DNA from: Nitrospirota bacterium
GTDB lineage: Bacteria; Nitrospirota; Nitrospiria; Nitrospirales; UBA8639
Direction: 5' to 3'
Length of the DNA stretch: 6,253 nt
Assembly (NCBI GenBank): GCA_003228495.1
Contig: QIDY01000133.1
Coordinates: 1 to 6,253 of the forward strand
This document shows, in pieces, positions 1-6,010 of this stretch. Every line of letters starts with the position of its first letter. Position 1 is the stretch's first letter. Below the pieces are notes generated by a model. It was not told the DNA's origin, did not search any database, and was given only the letters and a program-made list of their open reading frames with translations. Both the position numbers and the translations under genes were made by a program.

Positions 1-2
1 TG

Positions 3-518
3 CCGGGTGCTGATCAAGCTCAGCGATCAGATTCCCCGCAAGACCTCTATTCCGTCTCTGATACTGCGACTCAATTCATTACGGCACGGGTCGAGTCGGC
101 TCTTGCCTCTCGATCGACCTTACGAATTATAGGACCAGGTGAAGTGGCTTCTATCGTACCCCTGGAGGAAGAACGTTTTCGCGCCTCCTTGAAAACATTG
201 GCCGAAGAGGTTGGGGATCGCTTGAAAGTTGATGGTGTGTTGATGGGTTTGGTTCGGACCTATCGTGAACGTGAGGGGACAAGGATTGGAGCTAAACCCG
301 CAGCGGTCGGCTTTGAGGTTTTTTTGGTTCAACCCGCAGACGGGGTTGTGCTGTGGAAGGGGGAGTTTTTTGAAGAACAAAAGCCACTCAACCAGGATGT
401 CGTGGGATTTTTCGAAAAGAGCGGTGGATTTGTGACGGCGAAAGAACTCTCAGAATTAGGTGTGCAAAAAGTGATGAAGGCCTTTCCTGTTGGAAAAATT
501 TCTGGTCCTTCTCAGTAA
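3..518 (+). CDS. Partial CDS (5' end outside window): uncharacterised putative lipoprotein, CsgG/LpoB/GNA1162-like
   Basis: The frame is open from the first bases, giving 171 visible residues before TAA at 516-518. The real start therefore lies upstream, and the GTG at 144 is an internal valine codon. Any signal peptide or lipobox is out of view. The visible part has a region reading VDGVLMGLVRTYRERE (residues about 76-91), then a PAAVGFEVFLVQPADG segment and VVLWKGEFFEEQKPL. It ends with a helix-like stretch (TAKELSELGVQKVMKAFP). By memory this pattern (G-V-x-x-Y-R-E-R-x-G, P-A-x-V-x-F-x-V-x-L, G-x-V-L-W) is shared with conserved deltaproteobacterial lipoproteins having a TolB-N/CsgG-like fold, probably at the outer membrane or in the periplasm. 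No enzymatic residues are apparent and the function is unknown. It precedes hisA by 31 bases, so it may belong to the same transcript. The coding call is firm; the family assignment is tentative. Confidence 0.8.
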   Translation, partial: PGADQAQRSDSPQDLYSVSDTATQFITARVESALASRSTLRIIGPGEVASIVPLEEERFRASLKTLAEEVGDRLKVDGVLMGLVRTYREREGTRIGAKPAAVGFEVFLVQPADGVVLWKGEFFEEQKPLNQDVVGFFEKSGGFVTAKELSELGVQKVMKAFPVGKISGPSQ

Positions 519-549
519 TCAATCTCGTTTTTAATTTTTTTTATTGCCG

Positions 550-1296
550 ATGTTGTTGATTCCTGCGATCGATTTAAAGGATGGGAAATGCGTCCGGTTG
601 CGGCAAGGCGAGATGAGCCAAGTTACGCAGTATTCGGATGATCCAGTGGCGATGGCCGAACAATGGCAAAACCTTGGTGCACCCTATCTGCATATTGTGG
701 ATTTAGATGGGGCTGTGGAAGGGGTACCGAAGCATTTGCCCAAAATTGAAGCAATAGTCAAGAAAGTAACTATTCCCATACAAGTTGGTGGGGGTATCCG
801 GACTGCGTCCACTGTTCAAGCCTATCGAGCCATTGGCGTGGATCGAGTTGTTGTGGGAACAGCGGCATTACAAGATTCGAATTTTTTGGCATTGGTCGCT
901 CAACAATTCCCTCAGAAAATTTTAGTCAGCATTGACGTAAAGCAGGGATTGGTGGCCGTCCACGGGTGGACGACCGTTTCTACCTTGACGCCTCGTCAGG
1001 TTTTTGAGTCCCTGAAAGACCTTCCTTTGGGTGGCATTGTCTTTACGGATATTTCTCGAGATGGCATGTTGAGCGGCCCCAATATTTCAGCTTTGCGAGA
1101 GGCGGCGGAGACCTCACCGGTTCCGGTTATTGCTTCAGGAGGCGTCACCGCGTTAAAAGATATTCTGGCCATTCAAGAGATTGGTGACAATATTTCCGGC
1201 GTCATCATTGGGAAAGCGTTATATGAAGGGGCGTTGGATTTGAAAGCGGCCTTAGCGCTGGTTCATTCGGCGGGAGAGGCAGGGGCGGTATGTTGA
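550..1296 (+). CDS. hisA: HisA, ProFAR isomerase (EC 5.3.1.16)
   Basis: HisA is a cytosolic (beta/alpha)8-barrel enzyme that isomerises ProFAR to PRFAR, the fourth step of histidine synthesis. The 248-residue length is normal for the family. The N-terminal strand reads LLIPAIDLKDGKCVRL with the catalytic base at Asp8. The first phosphate-binding motif VGGGIR is at 79-84. The second catalytic acid is Asp129 in VSIDVKQG. TDISRDG follows at 166-172, and the second phosphate-binding motif ASGG at 195-198. The ATG at 550 is preferred over an in-frame TTG at 544 because HisA proteins usually begin directly at M-(L/I)-x-I-P-A-I-D. No clear Shine-Dalgarno sequence precedes either start; the upstream is T-rich. 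The last 7 bases overlap hisF, which indicates translational coupling. Its product is the substrate of HisF. Confidence 0.97.
   Translation: MLLIPAIDLKDGKCVRLRQGEMSQVTQYSDDPVAMAEQWQNLGAPYLHIVDLDGAVEGVPKHLPKIEAIVKKVTIPIQVGGGIRTASTVQAYRAIGVDRVVVGTAALQDSNFLALVAQQFPQKILVSIDVKQGLVAVHGWTTVSTLTPRQVFESLKDLPLGGIVFTDISRDGMLSGPNISALREAAETSPVPVIASGGVTALKDILAIQEIGDNISGVIIGKALYEGALDLKAALALVHSAGEAGAVC
1272..1285 (+). promoter_or_regulatory. Ribosome binding site of hisF inside the hisA 3' end
   Basis: Two purine-rich stretches, GGGAGAGG (1272-1279) and AGGGG (1281-1285), lie 10 and 4 bases before the hisF ATG at 1290. They sit within the last hisA codons. This is the best ribosome binding region in the his block and supports the 7-base overlapping start. 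Confidence 0.6.
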
Positions 1297-2087
1297 CCAA
1301 GCGGATCATTCCCTGTCTGGATGTCAAAGATGGGCGGGTCGTCAAAGGGGTCTCGTTTGTGAATCTGCGTGATGCGGGTGATCCTGTTCATGTGGCGCAG
1401 GTCTATGATCGGGAAGGGGCCGATGAGCTGTGTTTCCTGGATATTACCGCCTCGCATGAAAAACGAGATACAATTTTGGATGTGGTGGTGCGGACGGCGG
1501 AGCAGGTGTTTATGCCATTGACAGTAGGTGGCGGAATTCGCACGTTAGAAGATATTCGTCGGTTGCTGGAAGCCGGAGCGGATAAGGTGAGTATTAATAC
1601 TGCGGCCGTTCAGCAACCGGAATTTGTGAAAGCGGCAGCCAATCGATTTGGCTCGCAATGTATCGTCGTCGCAATTGATGCCAAACGTGCGACAGATTGC
1701 GAAGAAGACGCTAAAGAATGGGAAGTCTTTACTCATGGAGGGCGAAATGCGACCGGACTGGATGCGGTTCGGTGGGCTCGGCGGATGATGGATTTTGGAG
1801 CTGGAGAAATTCTGTTAACGAGTATGGACCAGGATGGAACCAAAGATGGATATGATTTACCCTTGACGGCCGCGATATCTGATGCGGTGACGATTCCGGT
1901 TATTGCCTCCGGCGGAGCCGGCACGCTTCACCATTTGTATGAGGCGTTTACTCTAGGGAAGGCCGATGCGGTGTTAGCGGCCTCAATTTTTCATTTTCAA
2001 ACCTATTCGATCGGGCAAGCCAAATCTTTTTTGTCAGAGCAGGGTATTCCGATGCGACCAGGGACCGTTCCCGTATCGATTGCGTAA
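1290..2087 (+). CDS. hisF: HisF, imidazole glycerol phosphate synthase cyclase subunit
   Basis: HisF is the synthase barrel of IGP synthase. It uses ammonia delivered by the HisH glutaminase to convert PRFAR into imidazole glycerol phosphate and AICAR. The opening KRIIPCLDVKDGRVVKG carries catalytic Asp11. VGGGIR is at 79-84. The second catalytic Asp130 lies in VVAIDAKR. TSMDQDGTKDGYD is at 177-189 and the phosphate-binding ASGGAG at 206-211. The 265 residues slightly exceed the usual roughly 250-260, because of a short tail after the conserved GIP. The start overlaps the end of hisA, and hisIE follows after 6 bases. No hisH is present in the window, so the partner must be encoded elsewhere, possibly upstream. 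All key residues are intact. Confidence 0.97.
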   Translation: MLTKRIIPCLDVKDGRVVKGVSFVNLRDAGDPVHVAQVYDREGADELCFLDITASHEKRDTILDVVVRTAEQVFMPLTVGGGIRTLEDIRRLLEAGADKVSINTAAVQQPEFVKAAANRFGSQCIVVAIDAKRATDCEEDAKEWEVFTHGGRNATGLDAVRWARRMMDFGAGEILLTSMDQDGTKDGYDLPLTAAISDAVTIPVIASGGAGTLHHLYEAFTLGKADAVLAASIFHFQTYSIGQAKSFLSEQGIPMRPGTVPVSIA

Positions 2088-2093
2088 AAACAG

Positions 2094-2786
2094 ATGAGCG
2101 AGAAACCCGAATCGATGGCACCACGATTTGATACACAGGGCCTGTTGCCTTGTATTGTTCAAGATTGGTTAGATGGGACGGTGTTGATGGTGGGATTTAT
2201 GAATCAGGAGGCCTGGGATGTGACTCAACAGTCCCAACGGGTACATTTTTGGAGCCGGTCCAGACAGCAGCTTTGGAAAAAGGGCGAGACATCAGGGCAT
2301 GAGCTGATACTCAAGGAAGTCTTTCTAGATTGTGATCAAGACACGGTGTTGGTGAAAGCCCAAGCAGTTGGCCCGACTTGCCATACGGGCACCCGGTCCT
2401 GTTTTTTTACACGCATGTCTTCGAAATCTGAACCAGGCGTGCCAATTCCTATAGGTACTGCCTGGGGAGGGATTCCCCAACGGCTGTATGAAACGGTGAC
2501 GGATCGAAAAGCCAATCCGAGTTCGGACTCATATGTGTCGAAATTGATGCAAGGAGGCGTGGATCGTATTTTAAAGAAAGTGGTTGAAGAAGCAGGGGAA
2601 GTCGTTCTGGCTGGGAAAAATTCGAATCGTGAAGAGATCATCTTCGAAATGGCCGATTTATGGTTTCATTCCTTGATCATGCTTGGGCATTTTTCGATCC
2701 CTCCAGAAGAAATCTACCAAGAGCTGGGCAAGCGATTTGGAAAGTCAGGCATTCGAACGTCTGAAAGTGAGGCTTCTCATGGCTGA
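2094..2786 (+). CDS. hisIE: HisIE, bifunctional phosphoribosyl-AMP cyclohydrolase / phosphoribosyl-ATP pyrophosphatase
   Basis: This two-domain cytosolic enzyme performs steps 2 and 3 of histidine synthesis. HisE removes pyrophosphate from phosphoribosyl-ATP, and HisI opens the adenine ring of phosphoribosyl-AMP. The HisI domain (about residues 11-106) has FWSRSRQQLWKKGETSGH (52-69). Its metal-ligand cluster is DCDQD at 79-83, with Cys96 and Cys103 as further expected zinc ligands. After a linker of roughly 25 residues, the HisE domain (about 130-222) shows the MazG-like helical metal site: Glu165, Glu166 and Glu169, then Glu185 and Asp188. It ends in the family-typical F-G-K-S-G-I. The 230-residue length fits a fusion. 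The ATG at 2094 is 6 bases after the hisF stop but has no convincing Shine-Dalgarno sequence. An in-frame ATG at 2115 (Met8) is a possible alternative. The last 8 bases overlap the HIT gene. Confidence 0.95.
   Translation: MSEKPESMAPRFDTQGLLPCIVQDWLDGTVLMVGFMNQEAWDVTQQSQRVHFWSRSRQQLWKKGETSGHELILKEVFLDCDQDTVLVKAQAVGPTCHTGTRSCFFTRMSSKSEPGVPIPIGTAWGGIPQRLYETVTDRKANPSSDSYVSKLMQGGVDRILKKVVEEAGEVVLAGKNSNREEIIFEMADLWFHSLIMLGHFSIPPEEIYQELGKRFGKSGIRTSESEASHG
2767..2772 (+). promoter_or_regulatory. Ribosome binding site of the HIT gene
   Basis: GTGAGG lies 6 bases before the ATG at 2779, within the hisIE coding end. It supports this start over any upstream in-frame codon and suggests coupling of translation to hisIE. 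Confidence 0.6.
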
Positions 2787-3123
2787 GTGTATTTTTTGTC
2801 AGATTGTGGGGGGAGCGATTCCTGCGAAGAAAATTTATGAAGATGATCAGGTCATCGCCTTTGACGATATGAATCCGCAAGCACGCGTACATGTCTTGGT
2901 TATTCCCAAGCGCCACTTGGGTTCACTGGACGATACGCAGGATTCGGACGGAGCATTATTAGGACAATTAATGATTGTGTGCGCGAAGATGGCTAGGGAG
3001 CGGGGTATCGTGGAAAGCGGCTATCGTGTTGTGGCCAACACGGGCCGTGGTGCAGGGCAAACGGTCTTTCATCTACACTGGCATGTACTGGGAGGGCGCT
3101 CGTTTGAATGGCCACCGGGATAA
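2779..3123 (+). CDS. hinT: HIT-family purine nucleoside phosphoramidase (HinT-like)
   Basis: The 114-residue protein is the usual size for the bacterial HinT branch of the histidine-triad superfamily. These cytosolic hydrolases cleave AMP from phosphoramidates and aminoacyl-adenylates. It starts M-A-E-C-I-F-C-Q-I, with the Cys4/Cys7 pair common in this group. VHVLVIPKRH is at 37-46, and NTGRGAGQTVFHLHWHVLGG spans 87-106. The triad is His98, His100 and His102, with His100 the expected nucleophile. It ends in the typical W-P-P-G. The reading frame is open further upstream, but homology begins at this ATG and a GTGAGG motif precedes it. It overlaps the end of hisIE by 8 bases, so it is very likely cotranscribed with the his genes. 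Whether it acts on an intermediate of that pathway is unknown. The family call is firm; the symbol rests on resemblance. Confidence 0.93.
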   Translation: MAECIFCQIVGGAIPAKKIYEDDQVIAFDDMNPQARVHVLVIPKRHLGSLDDTQDSDGALLGQLMIVCAKMARERGIVESGYRVVANTGRGAGQTVFHLHWHVLGGRSFEWPPG

Positions 3124-3162
3124 CATTCCTCAAATGAGAAGGCCGTATTTCTATTGTCCATT

Positions 3163-3167
3163 GGTGG
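3163..3167 (+). promoter_or_regulatory. Probable ribosome binding site of dnaG
   Basis: GGTGG lies 7 bases before the ATG at 3175 and 10 before a second ATG at 3178. It falls inside a longer frame opening at a TTG (3154), so it argues against that upstream start. Confidence 0.45.
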
Positions 3168-3174
3168 TTCCAAG

Positions 3175-4998
3175 ATGATGGGTGAAAAACGAGGTGTGCC
3201 GTCAGAGACGATTCAACAAATTCGTGAGCGCATCGATATCGTCGATTTAATTTCCACCTATGTGAGTCTTTCCAAAGCCGGCCAAAATTTTAAAGGTCTT
3301 TGCCCCTTCCATTCGGAAAAATCTCCCTCCTTTTCGGTGAATCCTGCAAGTCAATATTTCCATTGTTTCGGCTGTCATGCAGGAGGGGATGCCTTTACCT
3401 TCTTAATGAAACAAGAAAACATGGATTTTATGGAGGCTCTCCGTGAGCTCAGCCAACGGGCCGGCATTGCTCTTCCCGAACGACGTCAGGCGATCTCCCG
3501 TTCAGCGTCTGGGCTATCTCGTGAGCGATATCTTCATCTCTACCAATTGGCTGCTTCCTGGTATCATCAAAATCTCCAAGAAACGTCCGAAGCGCAAGGC
3601 GCCAGGGCTTATTTGGATCAACGAGGAATTTCTCGCCAGTCTTGGGCGACGTTTCAATTAGGATATGCGCCTGAGGGTTGGAACGGGCTATCTAATTGGA
3701 TGGAACGGCAATCAGTCAAACTGGAAGAACTCATTTATGCCGGATTGGTTGTCCGTAAAGAAAAGGAGAATTCCAGAAGTTTTTCCTCCTACGACCGGTT
3801 TCGTAATCGGGTGTTGTTTCCTATTGCCGATATCAGGGGCCAAGTCTTGGGTTTTGGCGGACGAATCATGCAGGATGAGTCCTCGCCGAAGTATCTGAAT
3901 TCTCCGGAGACCGATCTATTTTTTAAAGGGCGCTCATTGTATGGCTTAGATAAAGCCAGGCAGACAGCAACCGCAGCCGGTCGTTTTTATCTGGTCGAAG
4001 GCTATTTCGATGTAATTGCTCTGCATGAACATGGCCTGACGAATGTCGTGGCTCCGCTGGGAACCGCCCTGACGTCTGACCACGTGCAGGTATTGCGGCG
4101 GTTTGTCCCTTCGGTCACGTTGGTCTTTGATGGGGATTCCGCCGGAGTGAATGCCGCGTTGCGGACTCTCGATTTATTTGTGAATTCTGGGGTGGACGTA
4201 CGGGTATTGTTATTGCCTACGGGAGATGATCCTGATACGTATATCCGAACCAACGGTGTGGAGGCATTTCTGGAGTTAGAGGGACGAGCTGCGACGCTTT
4301 TGAATTTTGTCGTGACCTCAGTCTTAGATAAAGCCAAAAAAGATTCCATTCAAGATCGAGTGAAGCGTGCTGACGAGGTCTTGGCCATCCTTCAAAAGAC
4401 GAAAAACCCTCTTGAAAAGGACGAGTATCTCAAGGTGGTCTCCGAGCGGTTAGGGATTCGGCAGGACTTACTGAGAAAACGGTTGCCCACCTTGCGATTT
4501 CGCGTGGACTCGGACAGGGATAAAGCCAATCAGGCTGAACCCACTGCGACTGTTTCCCTGCCGGCAGGAAAGCGGGAAGAACGTGATTTGATTATTCTTT
4601 TACTGCAGGGCCGTCTGGAGCCCACCCATATTCTCGAATTAGATGAGGAAAGCTTTACCGTTCCGGTCTATCGTCATATCCTGACTCAAGCCATCGGGTA
4701 TCGTGATGAGGCCGGGCAGTTAAACCTCAAAGGGATTCGTGGGTCGCTGAGTGATGATCCGGCCTATGAAGTGGTTGTGGCGCAATTGAGCGTGTGGGAT
4801 CTCTACCTTGAGGATAGCCATGCTCATGTAGTGGGGTGTCTCCGTATTCTGGCAAACAAGCGGATTCAGCGTCTGTTGGATGAGTTAATCGGTCAGCTCA
4901 AAGTTGCTGAACGAGATGGGTTGCATGACGATGTCGATGCCTTAAATGTGAAAATTCATGAGCTTCGAAACCAAAAAGCTGGATTAATGGTATCCTGA
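3175..4998 (+). CDS. dnaG: DnaG, DNA primase
   Basis: DnaG synthesises the short RNA primers for Okazaki fragments and for leading-strand initiation, docking on the DnaB helicase. The 607 residues are somewhat longer than the 581 of E. coli. The N-terminal CHC2 zinc domain has Cys43, His46, Cys64 and Cys67 in CPFHSEKSPSF and YFHCFGC. The RNA-polymerase core contains RFRNRVLFPI (208-217) and SPKYLNSPET (237-246). The TOPRIM metal site follows: Glu275 in VEGYFDV, Asp319 and Asp321 in FDGDSAG, and DDPD at 351-354. From about residue 440 the sequence is the weakly conserved helicase-binding C-terminal region. A TTG at 3154 would add 7 residues. The double ATG at 3175/3178 fits the common DnaG opening and has GGTGG upstream; which of the two is used cannot be decided. 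The gene is 51 bases after the HIT gene. The frequent partner rpoD does not follow. Confidence 0.97.
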   Translation: MMGEKRGVPSETIQQIRERIDIVDLISTYVSLSKAGQNFKGLCPFHSEKSPSFSVNPASQYFHCFGCHAGGDAFTFLMKQENMDFMEALRELSQRAGIALPERRQAISRSASGLSRERYLHLYQLAASWYHQNLQETSEAQGARAYLDQRGISRQSWATFQLGYAPEGWNGLSNWMERQSVKLEELIYAGLVVRKEKENSRSFSSYDRFRNRVLFPIADIRGQVLGFGGRIMQDESSPKYLNSPETDLFFKGRSLYGLDKARQTATAAGRFYLVEGYFDVIALHEHGLTNVVAPLGTALTSDHVQVLRRFVPSVTLVFDGDSAGVNAALRTLDLFVNSGVDVRVLLLPTGDDPDTYIRTNGVEAFLELEGRAATLLNFVVTSVLDKAKKDSIQDRVKRADEVLAILQKTKNPLEKDEYLKVVSERLGIRQDLLRKRLPTLRFRVDSDRDKANQAEPTATVSLPAGKREERDLIILLLQGRLEPTHILELDEESFTVPVYRHILTQAIGYRDEAGQLNLKGIRGSLSDDPAYEVVVAQLSVWDLYLEDSHAHVVGCLRILANKRIQRLLDELIGQLKVAERDGLHDDVDALNVKIHELRNQKAGLMVS

Positions 4999-5089
4999 GG
5001 AATTTTCAGCCAATATCAAAGAAAAGTAGAAAAGGTATTTTTCCTGGAGCCAAACTATGGTAAAAGATATGTCTCCCATTGTGGGGTTT

Positions 5090-5166
5090 GGGCCCATAGC
5101 TCAGTTGGTTAGAGCGGCTGACTCATAATCAGTTGGTCCCAGGTTCAAGTCCTGGTGGGCCCACCA
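5090..5166 (+). tRNA. tRNA with CAU anticodon, probably tRNA-Ile2 (lysidine-modified); elongator tRNA-Met is the alternative
   Basis: A complete cloverleaf of 77 bases includes an encoded CCA (5164-5166). The acceptor stem 5090-5096 pairs fully with 5156-5162, with discriminator A at 5163. The D stem is GCTC/GAGC (5099-5102/5112-5115). The anticodon stem is 5117-5121/5129-5133 with a terminal G-U pair. The loop CTCATAA has CAT at 5124-5126. The T stem is CCAGG/CCTGG around TTCAAGT. A paired first base pair and the lack of three G-C pairs next to the anticodon loop exclude initiator tRNA-Met. The acceptor has C4-G69 and C5-G68, which as I recall are recognition features of TilS, the enzyme that makes lysidine at C34 so the tRNA reads AUA as isoleucine. 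E. coli elongator tRNA-Met has U4 and A5 instead. The overall sequence also resembles E. coli ileX. The RNA gene is certain; the isoleucine identity is likely. Confidence 0.95.
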
Positions 5167-5220
5167 AGATTTGGGGCCGGACTTGAAAGGTTGATAGAGT
5201 GAATGGGTTTTCGCCAATGT

Positions 5221-5226
5221 TGAGGA
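5221..5226 (+). promoter_or_regulatory. Ribosome binding site of the zinc-ribbon gene
   Basis: TGAGGA sits 4 bases before the GTG at 5231 and decides this non-ATG start. The nearest upstream ATG (5217) is out of frame. Confidence 0.6.
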
Positions 5227-5230
5227 CTTT

Positions 5231-5959
5231 GTGAATTCGCAGCTGCAATTTCTTATTGAACTTCAAAAACTTGATCGTCGAATTTTTCAGATTCTGGACG
5301 TGCAGCAAAAAGCTCCAGAGCTTCTCAAAGCAGCTGAATCTCCCTACCAAGAAATTCTTACCCATCTCCAATCATTGAAAAATACCGGCGAATCCCTTGT
5401 GAAGCAACAACGCAGTTCTGAGCGAGAGTTGGCTACTCAGGAAGATTTACTCCATAAAGTGCGGAGTCGCCTGTCTGAGTTGAAAACCAATAAAGAATAT
5501 CAGGCGCATTTGTATGAAATTGAGCAGGCCAGAAAGAAAAAGGATTCCATCGAGGAAAGTGTGCTCGAAGTGATGGAACGGGTTGAGGAAAACAACAAGG
5601 CTGTGAAGGAATTGGAAGGACAAGCCAGTGAGGCCCAGGAAGTGTTTGATGCTGAAAAGGTTCGTTTGGAAAGTCAATCTGCCGAGTTAGTCAATGAGTT
5701 AACCGATCTGGAACGACAGCAAAATATCGTAGCCGACACGGTGGGGGAACCGTTGCTGGCTCGATACAACCGGTTAAAGACAATGCGAAAAGGGTTTGCC
5801 GTGGCTGAAGTCCAAGACGGAGCCTGTGGTGGATGCCGGCTACAGCTTCCTCCTCAACTCGTTGCTGAAGTGAGAAGAGGGGATGAATTGATGGACTGTT
5901 CCTATTGCCATCGTATTCTTTTCATGGCCCACCATCTTGAAGTAGAAACACTCGATTAG
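5231..5959 (+). CDS. Coiled-coil protein with C-terminal C4 zinc ribbon (HP0958/CdsZ-like)
   Basis: The 242-residue protein has no signal peptide or membrane segment, so it should be cytosolic. Residues about 28-170 are rich in Glu, Lys, Gln and Leu with heptad-like spacing, predicting a long antiparallel helical hairpin. Within it is the family-typical LKTNKEYQAHLYEIEQARKK (84-103). The C-terminal zinc ribbon has Cys199 and Cys202 (ACGGC) and Cys223 and Cys226 (DCSYC). Length and architecture match Helicobacter HP0958 (FlgZ), which binds RpoN and flagellin mRNA, and chlamydial CdsZ. Outside those cases the family is poorly characterised, and nothing here shows which role applies. It starts at GTG with TGAGGA upstream, 64 bases after the tRNA and about 50 before rnpB. 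As I recall, proximity of this family to rnpB recurs in other bacteria, which suggests an RNA-related role. That link is inference. Confidence 0.9.
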   Translation: MNSQLQFLIELQKLDRRIFQILDVQQKAPELLKAAESPYQEILTHLQSLKNTGESLVKQQRSSERELATQEDLLHKVRSRLSELKTNKEYQAHLYEIEQARKKKDSIEESVLEVMERVEENNKAVKELEGQASEAQEVFDAEKVRLESQSAELVNELTDLERQQNIVADTVGEPLLARYNRLKTMRKGFAVAEVQDGACGGCRLQLPPQLVAEVRRGDELMDCSYCHRILFMAHHLEVETLD

Positions 5960-5971
5960 CCTTAGCTCCCC

Positions 5972-6000
5972 TTGCATTCCCTCTCTTCTGCGCCTACCAT
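5972..6000 (+). promoter_or_regulatory. Candidate sigma70-type promoter of rnpB
   Basis: TTGCAT (5972-5977) and TACCAT (5995-6000) are separated by exactly 17 bases. The implied start point near 6007-6009 falls just before the expected 5' end of RNase P RNA. The boxes match the consensus only partly (about 3/6 and 4/6), so position and spacing carry most of the support. Confidence 0.4.
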
Positions 6001-6010
6001 GATAGCCAGT

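Noticed and set aside
144..146. GTG as the start of the first gene
   Set aside because: The frame stays open back to the window edge with protein-like residues, so this is an internal codon of a truncated gene.
2683..2778. N-terminal extension of the HIT protein
   Set aside because: It lies wholly within hisIE. HIT homology begins at the ATG at 2779, which has its own ribosome site.
3154..3174. TTG start for dnaG
   Set aside because: It would add 7 residues outside the usual DnaG N-terminus and would place the GGTGG ribosome site inside the coding region.
5029..5043. GAAAA/TTTTC inverted repeat after dnaG as a terminator
   Set aside because: Only five mostly A-T pairs with no stable GC stem and no following T-run of its own.
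5038..5066. Promoter for the tRNA (TTTTTC and TAAAAG boxes)
   Set aside because: The boxes match the consensus poorly and several equally weak registers exist in this A/T-rich gap.
5075..5089. CCCA/TGGG hairpin followed by GTTT before the tRNA as a terminator
   Set aside because: A four-pair stem with a three-base loop and only three T residues, immediately next to the tRNA; too weak.
5129..5371. Minus-strand ORF across the tRNA 3' half and the zinc-ribbon start
   Set aside because: It is antisense to a certain tRNA and a strongly supported CDS; chance ORF.
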